Assembly (NCBI GenBank): GCA_900753305.1
Contig: CAADYR010000164.1
Span: forward strand, 5,831-69,830
From: Lachnospiraceae bacterium
GTDB taxonomy: Bacteria > Bacillota > Clostridia > Lachnospirales > Lachnospiraceae
Direction: 5' to 3'
Length of the DNA stretch: 64,000 nt
Both the position numbers and the translations under genes were made by a program. The notes beneath the pieces are model-generated. The model saw only the letters and a program-made list of their open reading frames with translations. It was not told the DNA's origin and searched no databases. Positions 7,084-16,662 of the stretch are shown here, one piece after another; position 1 is the first letter of the stretch; each line of letters opens with the position of its first letter.

Positions 7084-10000
7084 TTACAGTCTTTCAACGC
7101 CAATCGTTACGTTCTCACCATTGACATTCCAATCCTTGGTATGTGTACCACCTGCTGTATATGCAAATGCATCAGCCAGTACCTTCTCCTCAATGGATTT
7201 CTCATTCTTCTCTACAACAGCAGCGATTCTGTCATTACCACTGATGTATACCTTGATATGATCCATTACTTCGAAGCCTGAATCCTTACGCATAGTCTGA
7301 ATCTTACTGATGACTTCGTATACAAAACCTTCTTCAATCAACTCTTCTGTCAGGTTTGTATCCAGTACAACAGTTACTGTGTTGTCGGCTTCTGTTACAT
7401 AGCCTTCCTTCTGAGAGATATCGATCAACAGATCTTCTTCAGCAAGCTTTACTTCTGTACCGTTTACATCAAATGTGATGAAGCCGTTGGCTTTCAACTC
7501 ATCCATAGCTGCATTACCATCAATAGAGGCAAGTGTCTTCTGGATGCCGCCTAACTGCTTACCATACTTAGGACCTACTGTACGAAGCTGTGGCTTGAAG
7601 GTATAAGTTGTAAAGTCTCTTACATCATCTGTAAAGACAACCTTCTTTACATTCAATTCATCTTCAATAATCTCCTGATAGAACTCACTTAATGTGAAAG
7701 GAGCCTTGATGAACATTGTGCTGATCGGCTGACGATTCTTGATGTTCGCTGTATTTCTGCAGGCACGTCCCATAACAACTACTTTCAATACGGCTTCCAT
7801 ATCCTCTTCCAGCTTCTTATCTACGAACTTCTCATTTACAATCGGGAAGTCGCACAGATGAATACTTTCAGGAGCATTCTTGTCGATGCTTCTTACCAGG
7901 TTCTGATAGATATCTTCTGTCATGAAAGGAATCATAGGTGCTGCTGCCTTGGAGATTGTAACCAGTGCTGTATAAAGAGTCATATAAGCATTGATCTTAT
8001 CCTGCTCCATGCCTTTTGCCCAGAAACGCTCACGGCTTCTTCTGACATACCAGTTACTCATCTCATCTACGAACTCCTGTAATGCTCTTGCAGCTTCAGG
8101 AATTCTGTAATGATCCAGATTATCATCAACCTCTCCAACTACTGTATTCAGCTTGGAAAGTAACCATTTATCCATTACAGGAAGTTTATCATAATCCAGT
8201 GTATATTTTGTTGCATCGAAGTTATCAATGTTTGCATACAGTACAAAGAATGCATAAGTGTTCCACAGAGTACCCATGAACTTACGCTGTCCTTCCTGTA
8301 CAGCCTTACCATGGAAACGGTTAGGAAGCCATGGAGCGGAGTTGATATAGAAGTACCAACGGATTGCATCTGCACCATACTGACCCAGTGCTTCGAAAGG
8401 ATCTACGGCATTTCCCTTGGACTTGGACATCTTCTGTCCGTTCTCATCCTGAACATGTCCCAGAACGATAACATTTTCATAAGGAGCCTTGTTGAACAAC
8501 AGAGTAGACTCTGCCATCAGAGAGTGGAACCATCCACGGGTCTGGTCAACTGCTTCTGAAATGAACTGTGCTGGGAACTGCTTCTCGAATACTTCCTTAT
8601 TTTCAAAAGGATAATGATGCTGCGCAAAAGGCATTGCACCTGAGTCGAACCAGCAGTCAAGTACCTCCGGTACACGCTTCATTGTCTTGCCACACTCAGG
8701 ACAAGGGAAGGTTACTTCATCAATATATGGTCTGTGAAGCTCTACCTTGGCTGCATCAGGATTACCGCTGCGCTCTGCCAGTTCTGCTCTGCTGCCGATA
8801 CATTCTCTGTGTCCACATTCACATTCCCAGATATTGAGCGGAGTACCCCAGTAACGGTTACGGGAAATCGCCCAGTCCTGAATATTCTCAAGCCAGTTGC
8901 CGAAACGTCCCTTACCGATGGATTCAGGAATCCAGTTTACTGTATTATTGTTACGGATCAGATCATCCTTCACTGCTGTTTCCTTAATATACCAGGACTC
9001 TCTTGCATAATAGATAAGAGGTGTGTCACATCTCCAGCAATGAGGATATTCATGTTCGAATTTGGGAGCATCAAAGAGCTGTCCCTTGGACTCCAGGTCT
9101 TTTAATACTTCAGGGTCTGCTTTCTTTACAAATAATCCGGCAAAAGGTGTTTCCTTAGTCAATTCGCCCTTGCCATCTACGAACTGTACGAATGGCAGGT
9201 CATAATTACGTCCAACATTGGCATCATCTTCACCAAATGCAGGCGCAATATGAACGATACCAGTACCATCTGTCATTGTGACATAAGTGTCACAGGTAAC
9301 GAAAAAGCCCTTCTTATTCTGCTTATCTGCACACTCTTTTGCACATGCGTAGAGTGGTTCATATTCTTTGTATTCCAAATCCTTACCTGTGTAAGTCTCT
9401 AATACTTCATATGCTTTCTGACCTTCTTCTGTTGCCAGCTTGCCTAATACCTTATCAGCCAGTGCCTGTGCCAGATAGTAAGTATAACCATCCGCAGCCT
9501 TTACTTTTACATAAGTATCATTCGGGTTCACACAGAGTGCAACGTTACTTGGCAGTGTCCATGGAGTTGTTGTCCATACCAGGAAGTATGCATCTTCTCC
9601 TGTTGCCTTGAATCTTGCGATTGCGGAACGCTCTTTTACAGTTTTATATCCCTGGGATACTTCTGCAGAAGACAGAGGAGTACCACAACGAGGACAGTAA
9701 GGAACGATCTTGAATCCCTTGTATAATAAGCCTTTGTTCCAGATCTCTTTCAGAGCCCACCACTCAGACTCGATGAAATTATCATCATAAGTTACATATG
9801 GGTTATCCATATCAGCCCAGAAACCTACTGTGCCTGAGAAATCTTCCCACATTCCCTTATATTTCCATACGGATTCCTTACATTTCTTAATGAAAGGCTC
9901 CATACCGTACTCTTCGATCTGCTCTTTACCATTCAGTCCTAAGAGCTTCTCTACTTCCAGTTCCACAGGAAGACCATGTGTATCCCATCCTGCTTTACGT

Positions 10001-10239
10001 GGAACCATATAGCCCTTCATTGTTCTGTATCTTGGAATCATATCCTTAATAACACGTGTCAATACGTGTCCGATATGTGGTTTACCGTTTGCTGTTGGCG
10101 GTCCGTCATAGAAGGTATATGTTTCACCTTCCTTACGATTTTCCATACTCTTCTTAAAAATATCATTGTCTTTCCAGAACTTTTCGACATTCTTCTCTCT
10201 GTCCACAAAGTTCATATCTGCTGATACTTTCTGATACAT
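7084..10239 (-). CDS. ileS: Isoleucyl-tRNA synthetase (type 2)
   Basis: A full-length class I synthetase of 1051 residues that charges tRNA-Ile. It has the HIGH motif at residues 55-58 in GPPTANGKPHIGHV and KMSKS near 601-605. Zinc-type pairs are seen in the connective region (YCPRCGTPL and FPCPECGKTMKR), and DCWFDSG is conserved. The C-terminus ends without the Cys zinc finger found in E. coli IleRS. The length, the HIGH surroundings and this C-terminus fit the eukaryote-like IleS2 group, members of which are often naturally tolerant of mupirocin (established for the group, inferred here). The start has GGAGG upstream. A T-box leader controls it. Confidence 0.97.
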   Translation of the reverse strand: MYQKVSADMNFVDREKNVEKFWKDNDIFKKSMENRKEGETYTFYDGPPTANGKPHIGHVLTRVIKDMIPRYRTMKGYMVPRKAGWDTHGLPVELEVEKLLGLNGKEQIEEYGMEPFIKKCKESVWKYKGMWEDFSGTVGFWADMDNPYVTYDDNFIESEWWALKEIWNKGLLYKGFKIVPYCPRCGTPLSSAEVSQGYKTVKERSAIARFKATGEDAYFLVWTTTPWTLPSNVALCVNPNDTYVKVKAADGYTYYLAQALADKVLGKLATEEGQKAYEVLETYTGKDLEYKEYEPLYACAKECADKQNKKGFFVTCDTYVTMTDGTGIVHIAPAFGEDDANVGRNYDLPFVQFVDGKGELTKETPFAGLFVKKADPEVLKDLESKGQLFDAPKFEHEYPHCWRCDTPLIYYARESWYIKETAVKDDLIRNNNTVNWIPESIGKGRFGNWLENIQDWAISRNRYWGTPLNIWECECGHRECIGSRAELAERSGNPDAAKVELHRPYIDEVTFPCPECGKTMKRVPEVLDCWFDSGAMPFAQHHYPFENKEVFEKQFPAQFISEAVDQTRGWFHSLMAESTLLFNKAPYENVIVLGHVQDENGQKMSKSKGNAVDPFEALGQYGADAIRWYFYINSAPWLPNRFHGKAVQEGQRKFMGTLWNTYAFFVLYANIDNFDATKYTLDYDKLPVMDKWLLSKLNTVVGEVDDNLDHYRIPEAARALQEFVDEMSNWYVRRSRERFWAKGMEQDKINAYMTLYTALVTISKAAAPMIPFMTEDIYQNLVRSIDKNAPESIHLCDFPIVNEKFVDKKLEEDMEAVLKVVVMGRACRNTANIKNRQPISTMFIKAPFTLSEFYQEIIEDELNVKKVVFTDDVRDFTTYTFKPQLRTVGPKYGKQLGGIQKTLASIDGNAAMDELKANGFITFDVNGTEVKLAEEDLLIDISQKEGYVTEADNTVTVVLDTNLTEELIEEGFVYEVISKIQTMRKDSGFEVMDHIKVYISGNDRIAAVVEKNEKSIEEKVLADAFAYTAGGTHTKDWNVNGENVTIGVERL

Positions 10240-10272
10240 GTTGTTACCTCCATTTTTGATTATCTTCCGCGC

Positions 10273-10310
10273 AAAAAAAGGCTCCGTCCTGTAAATAGGA
10301 CGAGAGCCTT
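10273..10310 (-). terminator. T-box terminator (attenuator) before ileS
   Basis: AAGGCTCTCGTCC pairs with GGACGGAGCCTT around TATTTACA and is followed by a run of T. It is the regulated terminator of the T-box. Confidence 0.9.
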
Positions 10311-10568
10311 ACAATCGTTATACCACCTATTACAAGTGTACTCCATCATAAATGATGTTCATACCCGTTCCCTGTAACGTAGGAAAGACGGCATTGCTTA
10401 CTTATTACTTTCTACTAACTTTCAGCTCTGCGACTCAGGAGTGATTTTCATTCATCAGCTACTTGCATCGGTTCTCACCTGCTCCGACTCTCTGAGGCGT
10501 TCACTCATAAATTACTGTCTCCGTCATGGTCTTTTCTTTTTCATTACAACACTACCATGTGCCATATA
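10273..10568 (-). promoter_or_regulatory. T-box riboswitch controlling ileS
   Basis: The leader shows the usual order: stem I with the GGTGAGAACCG motif near 10480, an AGTA-containing internal region, the T-box-type sequence AGGTGGTATAACG (10316-10328) and a terminator. Uncharged tRNA-Ile would pair and favour the antiterminator. The specifier codon is probably the ATC in AAATCACTCC near 10448, but I could not fold the stem to prove it. The T-box sequence departs from the common AGGGTGGNACCGCG. Confidence 0.88.
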
Positions 10569-10574
10569 TGATAT

Positions 10575-10603
10575 AGTATACGCACATCCAATTATGGTGT
10601 CAA
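10575..10603 (-). promoter_or_regulatory. Promoter of the ileS T-box transcript
   Basis: TTGACA (10598-10603) and TATACT (10575-10580) with a 17-base spacer, a near-consensus housekeeping sigma promoter. Confidence 0.85.
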
Positions 10604-10632
10604 GCAGTTTTCTACAGTATATTCTCTTAGTT

Positions 10633-10681
10633 TTGTCCGCTTTTCCATATACTTTTTCTGCTACCTTGTCCGTTTTTCCAT
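10633..10681 (-). repeat. Two 16-bp direct repeats, period 33
   Basis: TTGTCCGCTTTTCCAT (10633-10648) and TTGTCCGTTTTTCCAT (10666-10681) differ by one base. They lie between the stop of the Hsp70 gene and the ileS promoter. Confidence 0.55.
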
Positions 10682-10687
10682 GTGTTC

Positions 10688-12367
10688 TTAATCCTCTTCC
10701 ATCAGCTCGTACAGTGTCTTCCTGGCTTCTTCGACTTTATCTCTATCCTCACTGCGCAGGGCATCTTCAAACAGGCGGATTCCGGCTTCCAACCGTTCAC
10801 GCTGCTTTCCTAAGGATTCCTCATACATACGTTCTGCTCGAAGTAATACAAGTTTATTTTCTTCCTGATCGCGCAGTTGTATCTTCAGATAGGCCAATTC
10901 TTCCATTCGTTTCGCAATTTCTTCTTCTGTCATGGCATTATCCTTACCTTTGATCACCAGTTTACTTGTCTCACCCGTTGATACGACTTTTGCCTCTACC
11001 TCCAACAGGGAGTTGATATCGTAAGTATATGTTACGTCAATTGCTTCTTCACCTTTGGCTGCCTTTGGAACTTTTATCTCCAGTTCTCCCAGATAGAGAT
11101 TATTTCTCGCCAGACGGCTCTCTCCCTGCAATACTCTTACTGTCACTCTGTCCTGATCATCACGCACTGTATAGAGCCTCTTGGTCTTACTGGTCGGTAT
11201 GACTGTATTTCGATCAATGATCGGACAGTAATGTCCATCCTCCATCAGACCATCACTGTATTCCATAACAACTTCAGTTCCCAGCGTAAAAGAACATACA
11301 TCCGTAAGGATCATTTCTTTTACAGCCTGTTTACGTTCCTTCATAGCTCCCTGAATTGCCGCGCCAAGTGCGACTGCTTCATCCGGATTGATGCTCGTGT
11401 CCGGAAATTTATGAAATAACCGGATAAAGAAGTCTCTGAATATCTGTAATTTGGTTGCTCCACCAATCAATACGACCTCATCTATGTCTTTTAAAGACAA
11501 GCCGGCATCTGACAGACTTCGTTTAACCGGTTCCCGGATCTTTGAGAAAAGATCTTCACATTCCTCTGCGTAGTCTTTCGTGGTAATTTCTACTGTTTCA
11601 GGTTCTTCCTTTATAAGGCAGGTTATCTCCACTTTATCTGCATCATTGATTCTGCGTTTCGCTTCCTCAGCCTGTCTGTATAATCTGACCTGTTCCTTGG
11701 CAGTCAGCGCATTGGCACTGATTCCCTTCTTATTCAGGAACATTTTCTCCAGAATCTTCGTGAAATCTTCTCCGCCCAGATAATTGTCTCCTGCCACAGC
11801 ACGCACTTCCAGAATATTCTGGTACAGCTCCAATATGGATACGTCAAAGGTACCGCCTCCCAGATCAAATACCAGGAAACGGGTATCCTCCTTCTTCTCA
11901 TACAATCCATAGGCTATTGCCGCTGCTGTAGGCTCTGATATCATACGCTCTACCCTGATTCCTGCCAGTTCTCCGGCTCTTTTGGTAGCTTTACGCCTCT
12001 TATCATCAAAATATGCCGGAACACTGATCACTGCTTCTGTCACCTTTTCACCCAGATATGCTTCCGCATCTTCCTTCAATGCACGCAGTACCAGGCTGGA
12101 GAGCTCCTCCGGTCTATATTTTTTTCCACTCAACTGATATTCTCTGTCACTTCCCATACTGCGTTTAAAAGCTGAAGCTACCGTATCAGGATACAGACTC
12201 ATTCTCTCTAATGCTGTCTCTCCCACGTATACATTACCCTTATCGTCTACACTGACAACCGAAGGTGTCAGATGTTTTCCCAGACGGTTCGGAATAATAC
12301 GCGGACCATCGGGTGTATAATATGCCACCAGGCTGTTTGTTGTTCCCAGATCAATTCCTACTATCAT
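10688..12367 (-). CDS. hscC: Hsp70 family chaperone, HscC type
   Basis: A 559-residue Hsp70. The ATPase domain has GIDLGTTNSLVAYY at the start, the phosphate loop FDLGGGTFDVS near residue 180 and the adenosine loop VVLIGGATK. The substrate-binding beta domain (YDINSLLEV) and a short helical lid follow. The length, SPVYFDDKRR-like VISVPAYFDDKRRKAT and the C-terminus match E. coli HscC (about 556 residues) more than DnaK (about 610-640); it lacks the DnaK EEVD-like tail. I chose the ATG at 12367, which overlaps the stop of the J/TPR gene (TAATG) with GGAGAG upstream; the frame extends 13 codons further. Its partner is probably the upstream gene. Confidence 0.88.
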   Translation of the reverse strand: MIVGIDLGTTNSLVAYYTPDGPRIIPNRLGKHLTPSVVSVDDKGNVYVGETALERMSLYPDTVASAFKRSMGSDREYQLSGKKYRPEELSSLVLRALKEDAEAYLGEKVTEAVISVPAYFDDKRRKATKRAGELAGIRVERMISEPTAAAIAYGLYEKKEDTRFLVFDLGGGTFDVSILELYQNILEVRAVAGDNYLGGEDFTKILEKMFLNKKGISANALTAKEQVRLYRQAEEAKRRINDADKVEITCLIKEEPETVEITTKDYAEECEDLFSKIREPVKRSLSDAGLSLKDIDEVVLIGGATKLQIFRDFFIRLFHKFPDTSINPDEAVALGAAIQGAMKERKQAVKEMILTDVCSFTLGTEVVMEYSDGLMEDGHYCPIIDRNTVIPTSKTKRLYTVRDDQDRVTVRVLQGESRLARNNLYLGELEIKVPKAAKGEEAIDVTYTYDINSLLEVEAKVVSTGETSKLVIKGKDNAMTEEEIAKRMEELAYLKIQLRDQEENKLVLLRAERMYEESLGKQRERLEAGIRLFEDALRSEDRDKVEEARKTLYELMEED

Positions 12368-15300
12368 TATTTTCTCTCCTGCTCTTCTCCGATGTGGGTT
12401 CCACACAGTGCATACACATTATATGGCTGCCTGTCAAGCAATCCTCCAAATATCCTGCGTGCCTGTTCCATATCCCCTTCATATGCCTTTTGCAAAGCTT
12501 TCGCCAGACTGCACCTCATACATTCTGCATGATTACACAGCCTGCATCGCTCACTCTTTTCAAATTTATCCAATGCCTTTGCTGATGTCTCTGCATCTTT
12601 TGTAAATAATACGATCATGTACTCCAGATACCTGACATATCTCTCTTTATAGAAAAAGTCACCTGTTGATGCTGCATCCCATTTGCCATCTTCTTGTTTT
12701 GTACTTAATTCATGCAGATAGTCCTCCAGCATTTTGGCACATTTTCTTCCTTCCTCTTCTGCTTCATTTCTGATTGGCTGCTCTACAGGTTCGTTTTCTT
12801 TTATGAACAGCCCTTTTAACTTCTCCAGTAATGTCTTTTTGTTCTCTATTACAGGTTTGGAAGACTGCAACACTGTTCTTTGCTGTGCTCTGATAAAAGC
12901 CAGTACAAATAATTCATTGGCACACAGATCTGTATACATCTTAACAGACATTCTGATATTTTTCTTTGTCTGTATATTGAATATGTCACGAAAGGCATTC
13001 AACGCCTCCGTCCACTTACACTGACGCATCAACTGCCATGCCCACATATGCTCACATTCCAGTTCCTGAAGTGATCTTGCATTGCTGGCTGACTGCAGTT
13101 TTAGATGCCTGTACATATTGTCATTTGCTTTATCTGCCATTTTCCAGTCTGCTGCATATACATAAGTGCGATATATCAACTTAAGATACTCACTGTGATG
13201 ACTCATATAGGTATTTAATACTATCAGTGCCTTGCCAACCTGATTGCTTCTGGCATAATTAGCTGTGATATCTTTCATGGATGTCAGAGACTCCTGCTGG
13301 TCACTAAAGGTATCTATGAGCTTTTTATAAGTCTGTGCCGCCCGCGCATATTCACCCATAAGTTCATATGTATGTGCCATATTTCCCAATGGTATCGCAT
13401 TCGGTTCTTCCTTCCCTTCCCGGTACATATAGTATAGTGCCTTTTGGAAGTAAGGCAGTGCCTGCTCGTAATGCCCCTGATATTTCAGAACACAACCTAT
13501 ATTATTATAGGCAAACTGATCTGCCGGATCACGTTCCAATATTTTCCTGAAATCCTTTAGTGCCTCCTCGTACTCCTTGGCTGCCATACTGAACAGACCT
13601 CTGGTATTCAGTATAAAATTGCAGGGATACAGATTCAAGTATTTCGTAATGACCGGATAACCCTCTGTATAGAATCTGATCTGTCCAGACTCTATCAGTT
13701 TTCTGGAATAATCACGTTTAAATTCATCCAGATATTGTCCGATCGGATAATCATCCGTCTTTTCTTCCCCTGTATAGGCGTATGCATCCAGATATGCACT
13801 ATGTACCTGATTCTTTCCTGCCAGATCCAGAATTTCCTTTAACTTGTCCTTCTGTTTCAGGTCAAAATACACTCTTGCGATTTCTTCATAAGGTCTTTCA
13901 TATTCAGGAAATGACCTAATACATTCCATACCACATCGTATGACATTCCCTGCATCCCACATCTTCACATAGACTTCCATCATCAGTGCATATGCATACT
14001 GAATCTGATAACGGTTCAAAAGCTCATCAGCCAGCCGCAGACTCTTATCATATTCTCCCATTTCCAAATAAATTCTGGACGCATCGACCAGTGCATTGGG
14101 ATCCGTATTCTCCTGTTGCATGTAGAACTCAAATTGCTGCAGAGCATCTGCATAATACCTGGGATACGCCCTTCCCATCAAATGATAGGCAGACATCTGA
14201 ATACGATGAGCAATTTCTATGCTTCTGTTATATTCTGCCAGCTCATCTGATTCGCTCGGAACGGCCTGCTCCTCCAGGCACTCCTGCCAGCGTCTGGTTG
14301 TCTCCAGAGTTTTATCAAACAACCCCTGCGCCATATAGATACGTGCGCACAAGCCCAGATATTCTGCTCTCATTGTGGCAGGTACGAAATCTGCCATTTC
14401 CCGTGTCAGTTTATCCGCTGCCAGATAACAGTCATCCTGCAAAAGACACCACGCAAGCTCCCTGGCAGCCTCAATATCCTTATTCTGCTGCCACTTCGCA
14501 CGATAATCCTCTTCTAACTGTTTATTAATTCGGATTCTGAGATTCATGATCTCATCATCCTGTCCTCTTCTCATGACCAGTCTGATACAGTCTTTGGCTT
14601 CTTCATACTTATTACAGTCTGCATATAGAAATGCCAGTCTGTAATTTGCCATATAATGATTTTTATCCTGCTCCTTTAGATTCCTGTAACAGGCAATTGC
14701 CTGTTCTGACTGCTTCGTTTCATAATAAAACTCTGCAAACTGATACAATATGGTCGTATCCTCCGGGAAACGCTCTCGAAGGCTCTCATATATGCCCTGC
14801 GCCTGTTCCACCGCATCATTATCCCGGTATTTTGCTGCACGCACCAGCTCCATATATGGATGGGATATACCGGTTGCATCTGCTTCCTGCAGCAGTTCAT
14901 CCAACCTCTGATAATCCTTATGATGCAGGCAATCCCAGGATGCGTTATAACAGCGGATAAAGCCGTCATAATCTGCATCATCCGGTCCTTCAAAAAGACT
15001 ATAATCAATTACTTCCTTCGTTATTCCCCGACGAATAAGAAAATCAATAAAATCAGCAGGGAACTGTTCTCTTAACTTTCCTGCATTCTCTGTGATCTGA
15101 AGTTCGCGGCTGATCACATTCCACACCGCATCCGGAAAGTTAAAATGATTCATAAGAAAGATCAATAACTTCTTCTGACATTCTTCATTAGAGTCCAGTG
15201 ATACATAGATATCATCCTGAAAAAGTTCTCTCCACAGTTTCTCATCACATCTTAAACTTAATTTCGCATAAAGCTCCTCTGCCCTGTGAATCCATATACC

Positions 15301-15522
15301 AGAGGGCGTATGATCGATCTGTTCTTCCTCTGATACCTCTTCTTCCTCCTCATTTGCGGCATAGTCACAGGCAGCTTCATACGCCTCTCTTAATCTCTTA
15401 AATCCTTCCGGATCATCCTCCGGATTGGTATGCATCAGTTGCTGACGATATGCATTTTTCAATGCTCTCTCATCTTTTGTTTCATCTATTCCCAATATAG
15501 CAAATATTTCCTCTTTCTGCAT
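12367..15522 (-). CDS. J-like domain/TPR co-chaperone-like protein
   Basis: A 1051-residue cytoplasmic protein without signal or membrane segments. Residues 1-55 look like a J-domain (EIFAILGIDETKDERALKN, then LREAYEAA), but the HPD tripeptide that stimulates Hsp70 ATPase is replaced by N33-P34-E35. After an acidic linker (EEEEEVSEEEQ) most of the chain is tetratricopeptide-like helical repeats, clearest around residues 250-330 and 620-760 (FAYNNIGCVLKYQGHYEQAL). Near the end C993-x2-C996-x4-C1001-x2-C1004 could bind zinc. It is translationally coupled to the HscC-type Hsp70. In E. coli HscC works with the J-proteins DjlB and DjlC, which supports a chaperone pair. The client is unknown. Confidence 0.8.
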   Translation of the reverse strand: MQKEEIFAILGIDETKDERALKNAYRQQLMHTNPEDDPEGFKRLREAYEAACDYAANEEEEEVSEEEQIDHTPSGIWIHRAEELYAKLSLRCDEKLWRELFQDDIYVSLDSNEECQKKLLIFLMNHFNFPDAVWNVISRELQITENAGKLREQFPADFIDFLIRRGITKEVIDYSLFEGPDDADYDGFIRCYNASWDCLHHKDYQRLDELLQEADATGISHPYMELVRAAKYRDNDAVEQAQGIYESLRERFPEDTTILYQFAEFYYETKQSEQAIACYRNLKEQDKNHYMANYRLAFLYADCNKYEEAKDCIRLVMRRGQDDEIMNLRIRINKQLEEDYRAKWQQNKDIEAARELAWCLLQDDCYLAADKLTREMADFVPATMRAEYLGLCARIYMAQGLFDKTLETTRRWQECLEEQAVPSESDELAEYNRSIEIAHRIQMSAYHLMGRAYPRYYADALQQFEFYMQQENTDPNALVDASRIYLEMGEYDKSLRLADELLNRYQIQYAYALMMEVYVKMWDAGNVIRCGMECIRSFPEYERPYEEIARVYFDLKQKDKLKEILDLAGKNQVHSAYLDAYAYTGEEKTDDYPIGQYLDEFKRDYSRKLIESGQIRFYTEGYPVITKYLNLYPCNFILNTRGLFSMAAKEYEEALKDFRKILERDPADQFAYNNIGCVLKYQGHYEQALPYFQKALYYMYREGKEEPNAIPLGNMAHTYELMGEYARAAQTYKKLIDTFSDQQESLTSMKDITANYARSNQVGKALIVLNTYMSHHSEYLKLIYRTYVYAADWKMADKANDNMYRHLKLQSASNARSLQELECEHMWAWQLMRQCKWTEALNAFRDIFNIQTKKNIRMSVKMYTDLCANELFVLAFIRAQQRTVLQSSKPVIENKKTLLEKLKGLFIKENEPVEQPIRNEAEEEGRKCAKMLEDYLHELSTKQEDGKWDAASTGDFFYKERYVRYLEYMIVLFTKDAETSAKALDKFEKSERCRLCNHAECMRCSLAKALQKAYEGDMEQARRIFGGLLDRQPYNVYALCGTHIGEEQERK

Positions 15523-15631
15523 ATTCGCTCTCTCCTTATGCTGTACATTTCACAAATACTGTTTCACAATTATCTATATTGTACCAAGTTGAATGATTTT
15601 CGTAAATATGAAGTATCATCCAGTTTTGCAC

Positions 15632-15660
15632 AAAAAAAGCAGGCAGCTTACACTGCCCGC
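15632..15660 (-). terminator. Terminator of the opp operon
   Basis: GCGGGCAG pairs with CTGCCTGC (two G-T pairs) around TGTAAG and is followed by seven T, just after the oppF stop. Confidence 0.85.
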
Positions 15661-15666
15661 TCATAA

Positions 15667-16662
15667 TTAATCATATAAATGACATCTGACAACATGTCCG
15701 TTGCCCATATCTTTTGCTTCCGGAGCCTGCTCCTTACAGATTCCCATACATTCCTTACAACGTGTATGGAATTTACAGCCTGAAGGTGGATTAGCCGGTG
15801 AAGGAATATCTCCTTCCAGGATCGTTCTGTTGATCTTGATATCCGGGTCCGGCATAGGAATCGCACTAAACAGAGCCTTGGTGTAAGGATGTAATGGATT
15901 CTCGAAGATATCACTGGTGTTACCAGTCTCAACCAGTCCTCCCAGATACATAACGCCGACTGTATCAGAAATATGCTCTACAACTGACAGATCATGAGAA
16001 ATGAACAGATATGTCAGGTTCATCTTCTCCTGTAATTCCTTTAACAGGTTAATGATCTGTGCCTGAATGGATACGTCAAGCGCTGATACAGGCTCATCAC
16101 AGACGATAAACTCAGGATTCAGTGCCAGTGCTCTGGCAATACAGATACGTTGTCTCTGTCCACCGGAGAACTCATGAGGATATCTGTCCTTATGATATTC
16201 CTGCAGACCACAGTTCTTCATGACCTGTGAGATATACGCATCATATTCATTCTTTGGAACAATATTATGCTCCTTTACTGCCTCACCAATAATCTCGCCA
16301 ATCGGGAGTCTCGGTGACAGGGATGAATAAGGGTCCTGGAAAATAATCTGCATCTTGGTACGCAGTTCTCTCAGCTTCTTCTTATCTACATCACTGACAT
16401 CTTCCCCATTAAAGAGAATGGTTCCTTCTGTCTTCTCGATCAGTCTGAGGATTGTACGTCCTGTCGTAGACTTACCACAACCGGATTCACCTACAAGCCC
16501 CATCGTTGTACCACGCTTAATGCTGAAAGATACATCATCTACCGCTTTTACATTGCCTGTTACGCCACCAAAGAAACCACCTTTGATCGGGAAGTATTTC
16601 TTTAAATGAGACACCTCCAGAATATTATCAGGATCATGCATGATCGTATTCTCATTACTCAT
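15667..16662 (-). CDS. oppF: Oligopeptide ABC transporter ATPase OppF
   Basis: A 331-residue ATP-binding subunit of a peptide importer. Walker A GESGCGKST near residue 60, signature FSGGQRQRI, Walker B FIVCDEPVSALD and the H-loop ISHDLSV are all present. The C-terminal oligopeptide/dipeptide extension has the Cys cluster (GCKFHTRCKECMGICKE) that binds an iron-sulfur cluster in several Opp/Dpp ATPases. The start overlaps the oppD stop by 8 bases (ATGAGTAA). Last gene of an A-B-C-D-F operon. Confidence 0.93.
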   Translation of the reverse strand: MSNENTIMHDPDNILEVSHLKKYFPIKGGFFGGVTGNVKAVDDVSFSIKRGTTMGLVGESGCGKSTTGRTILRLIEKTEGTILFNGEDVSDVDKKKLRELRTKMQIIFQDPYSSLSPRLPIGEIIGEAVKEHNIVPKNEYDAYISQVMKNCGLQEYHKDRYPHEFSGGQRQRICIARALALNPEFIVCDEPVSALDVSIQAQIINLLKELQEKMNLTYLFISHDLSVVEHISDTVGVMYLGGLVETGNTSDIFENPLHPYTKALFSAIPMPDPDIKINRTILEGDIPSPANPPSGCKFHTRCKECMGICKEQAPEAKDMGNGHVVRCHLYD

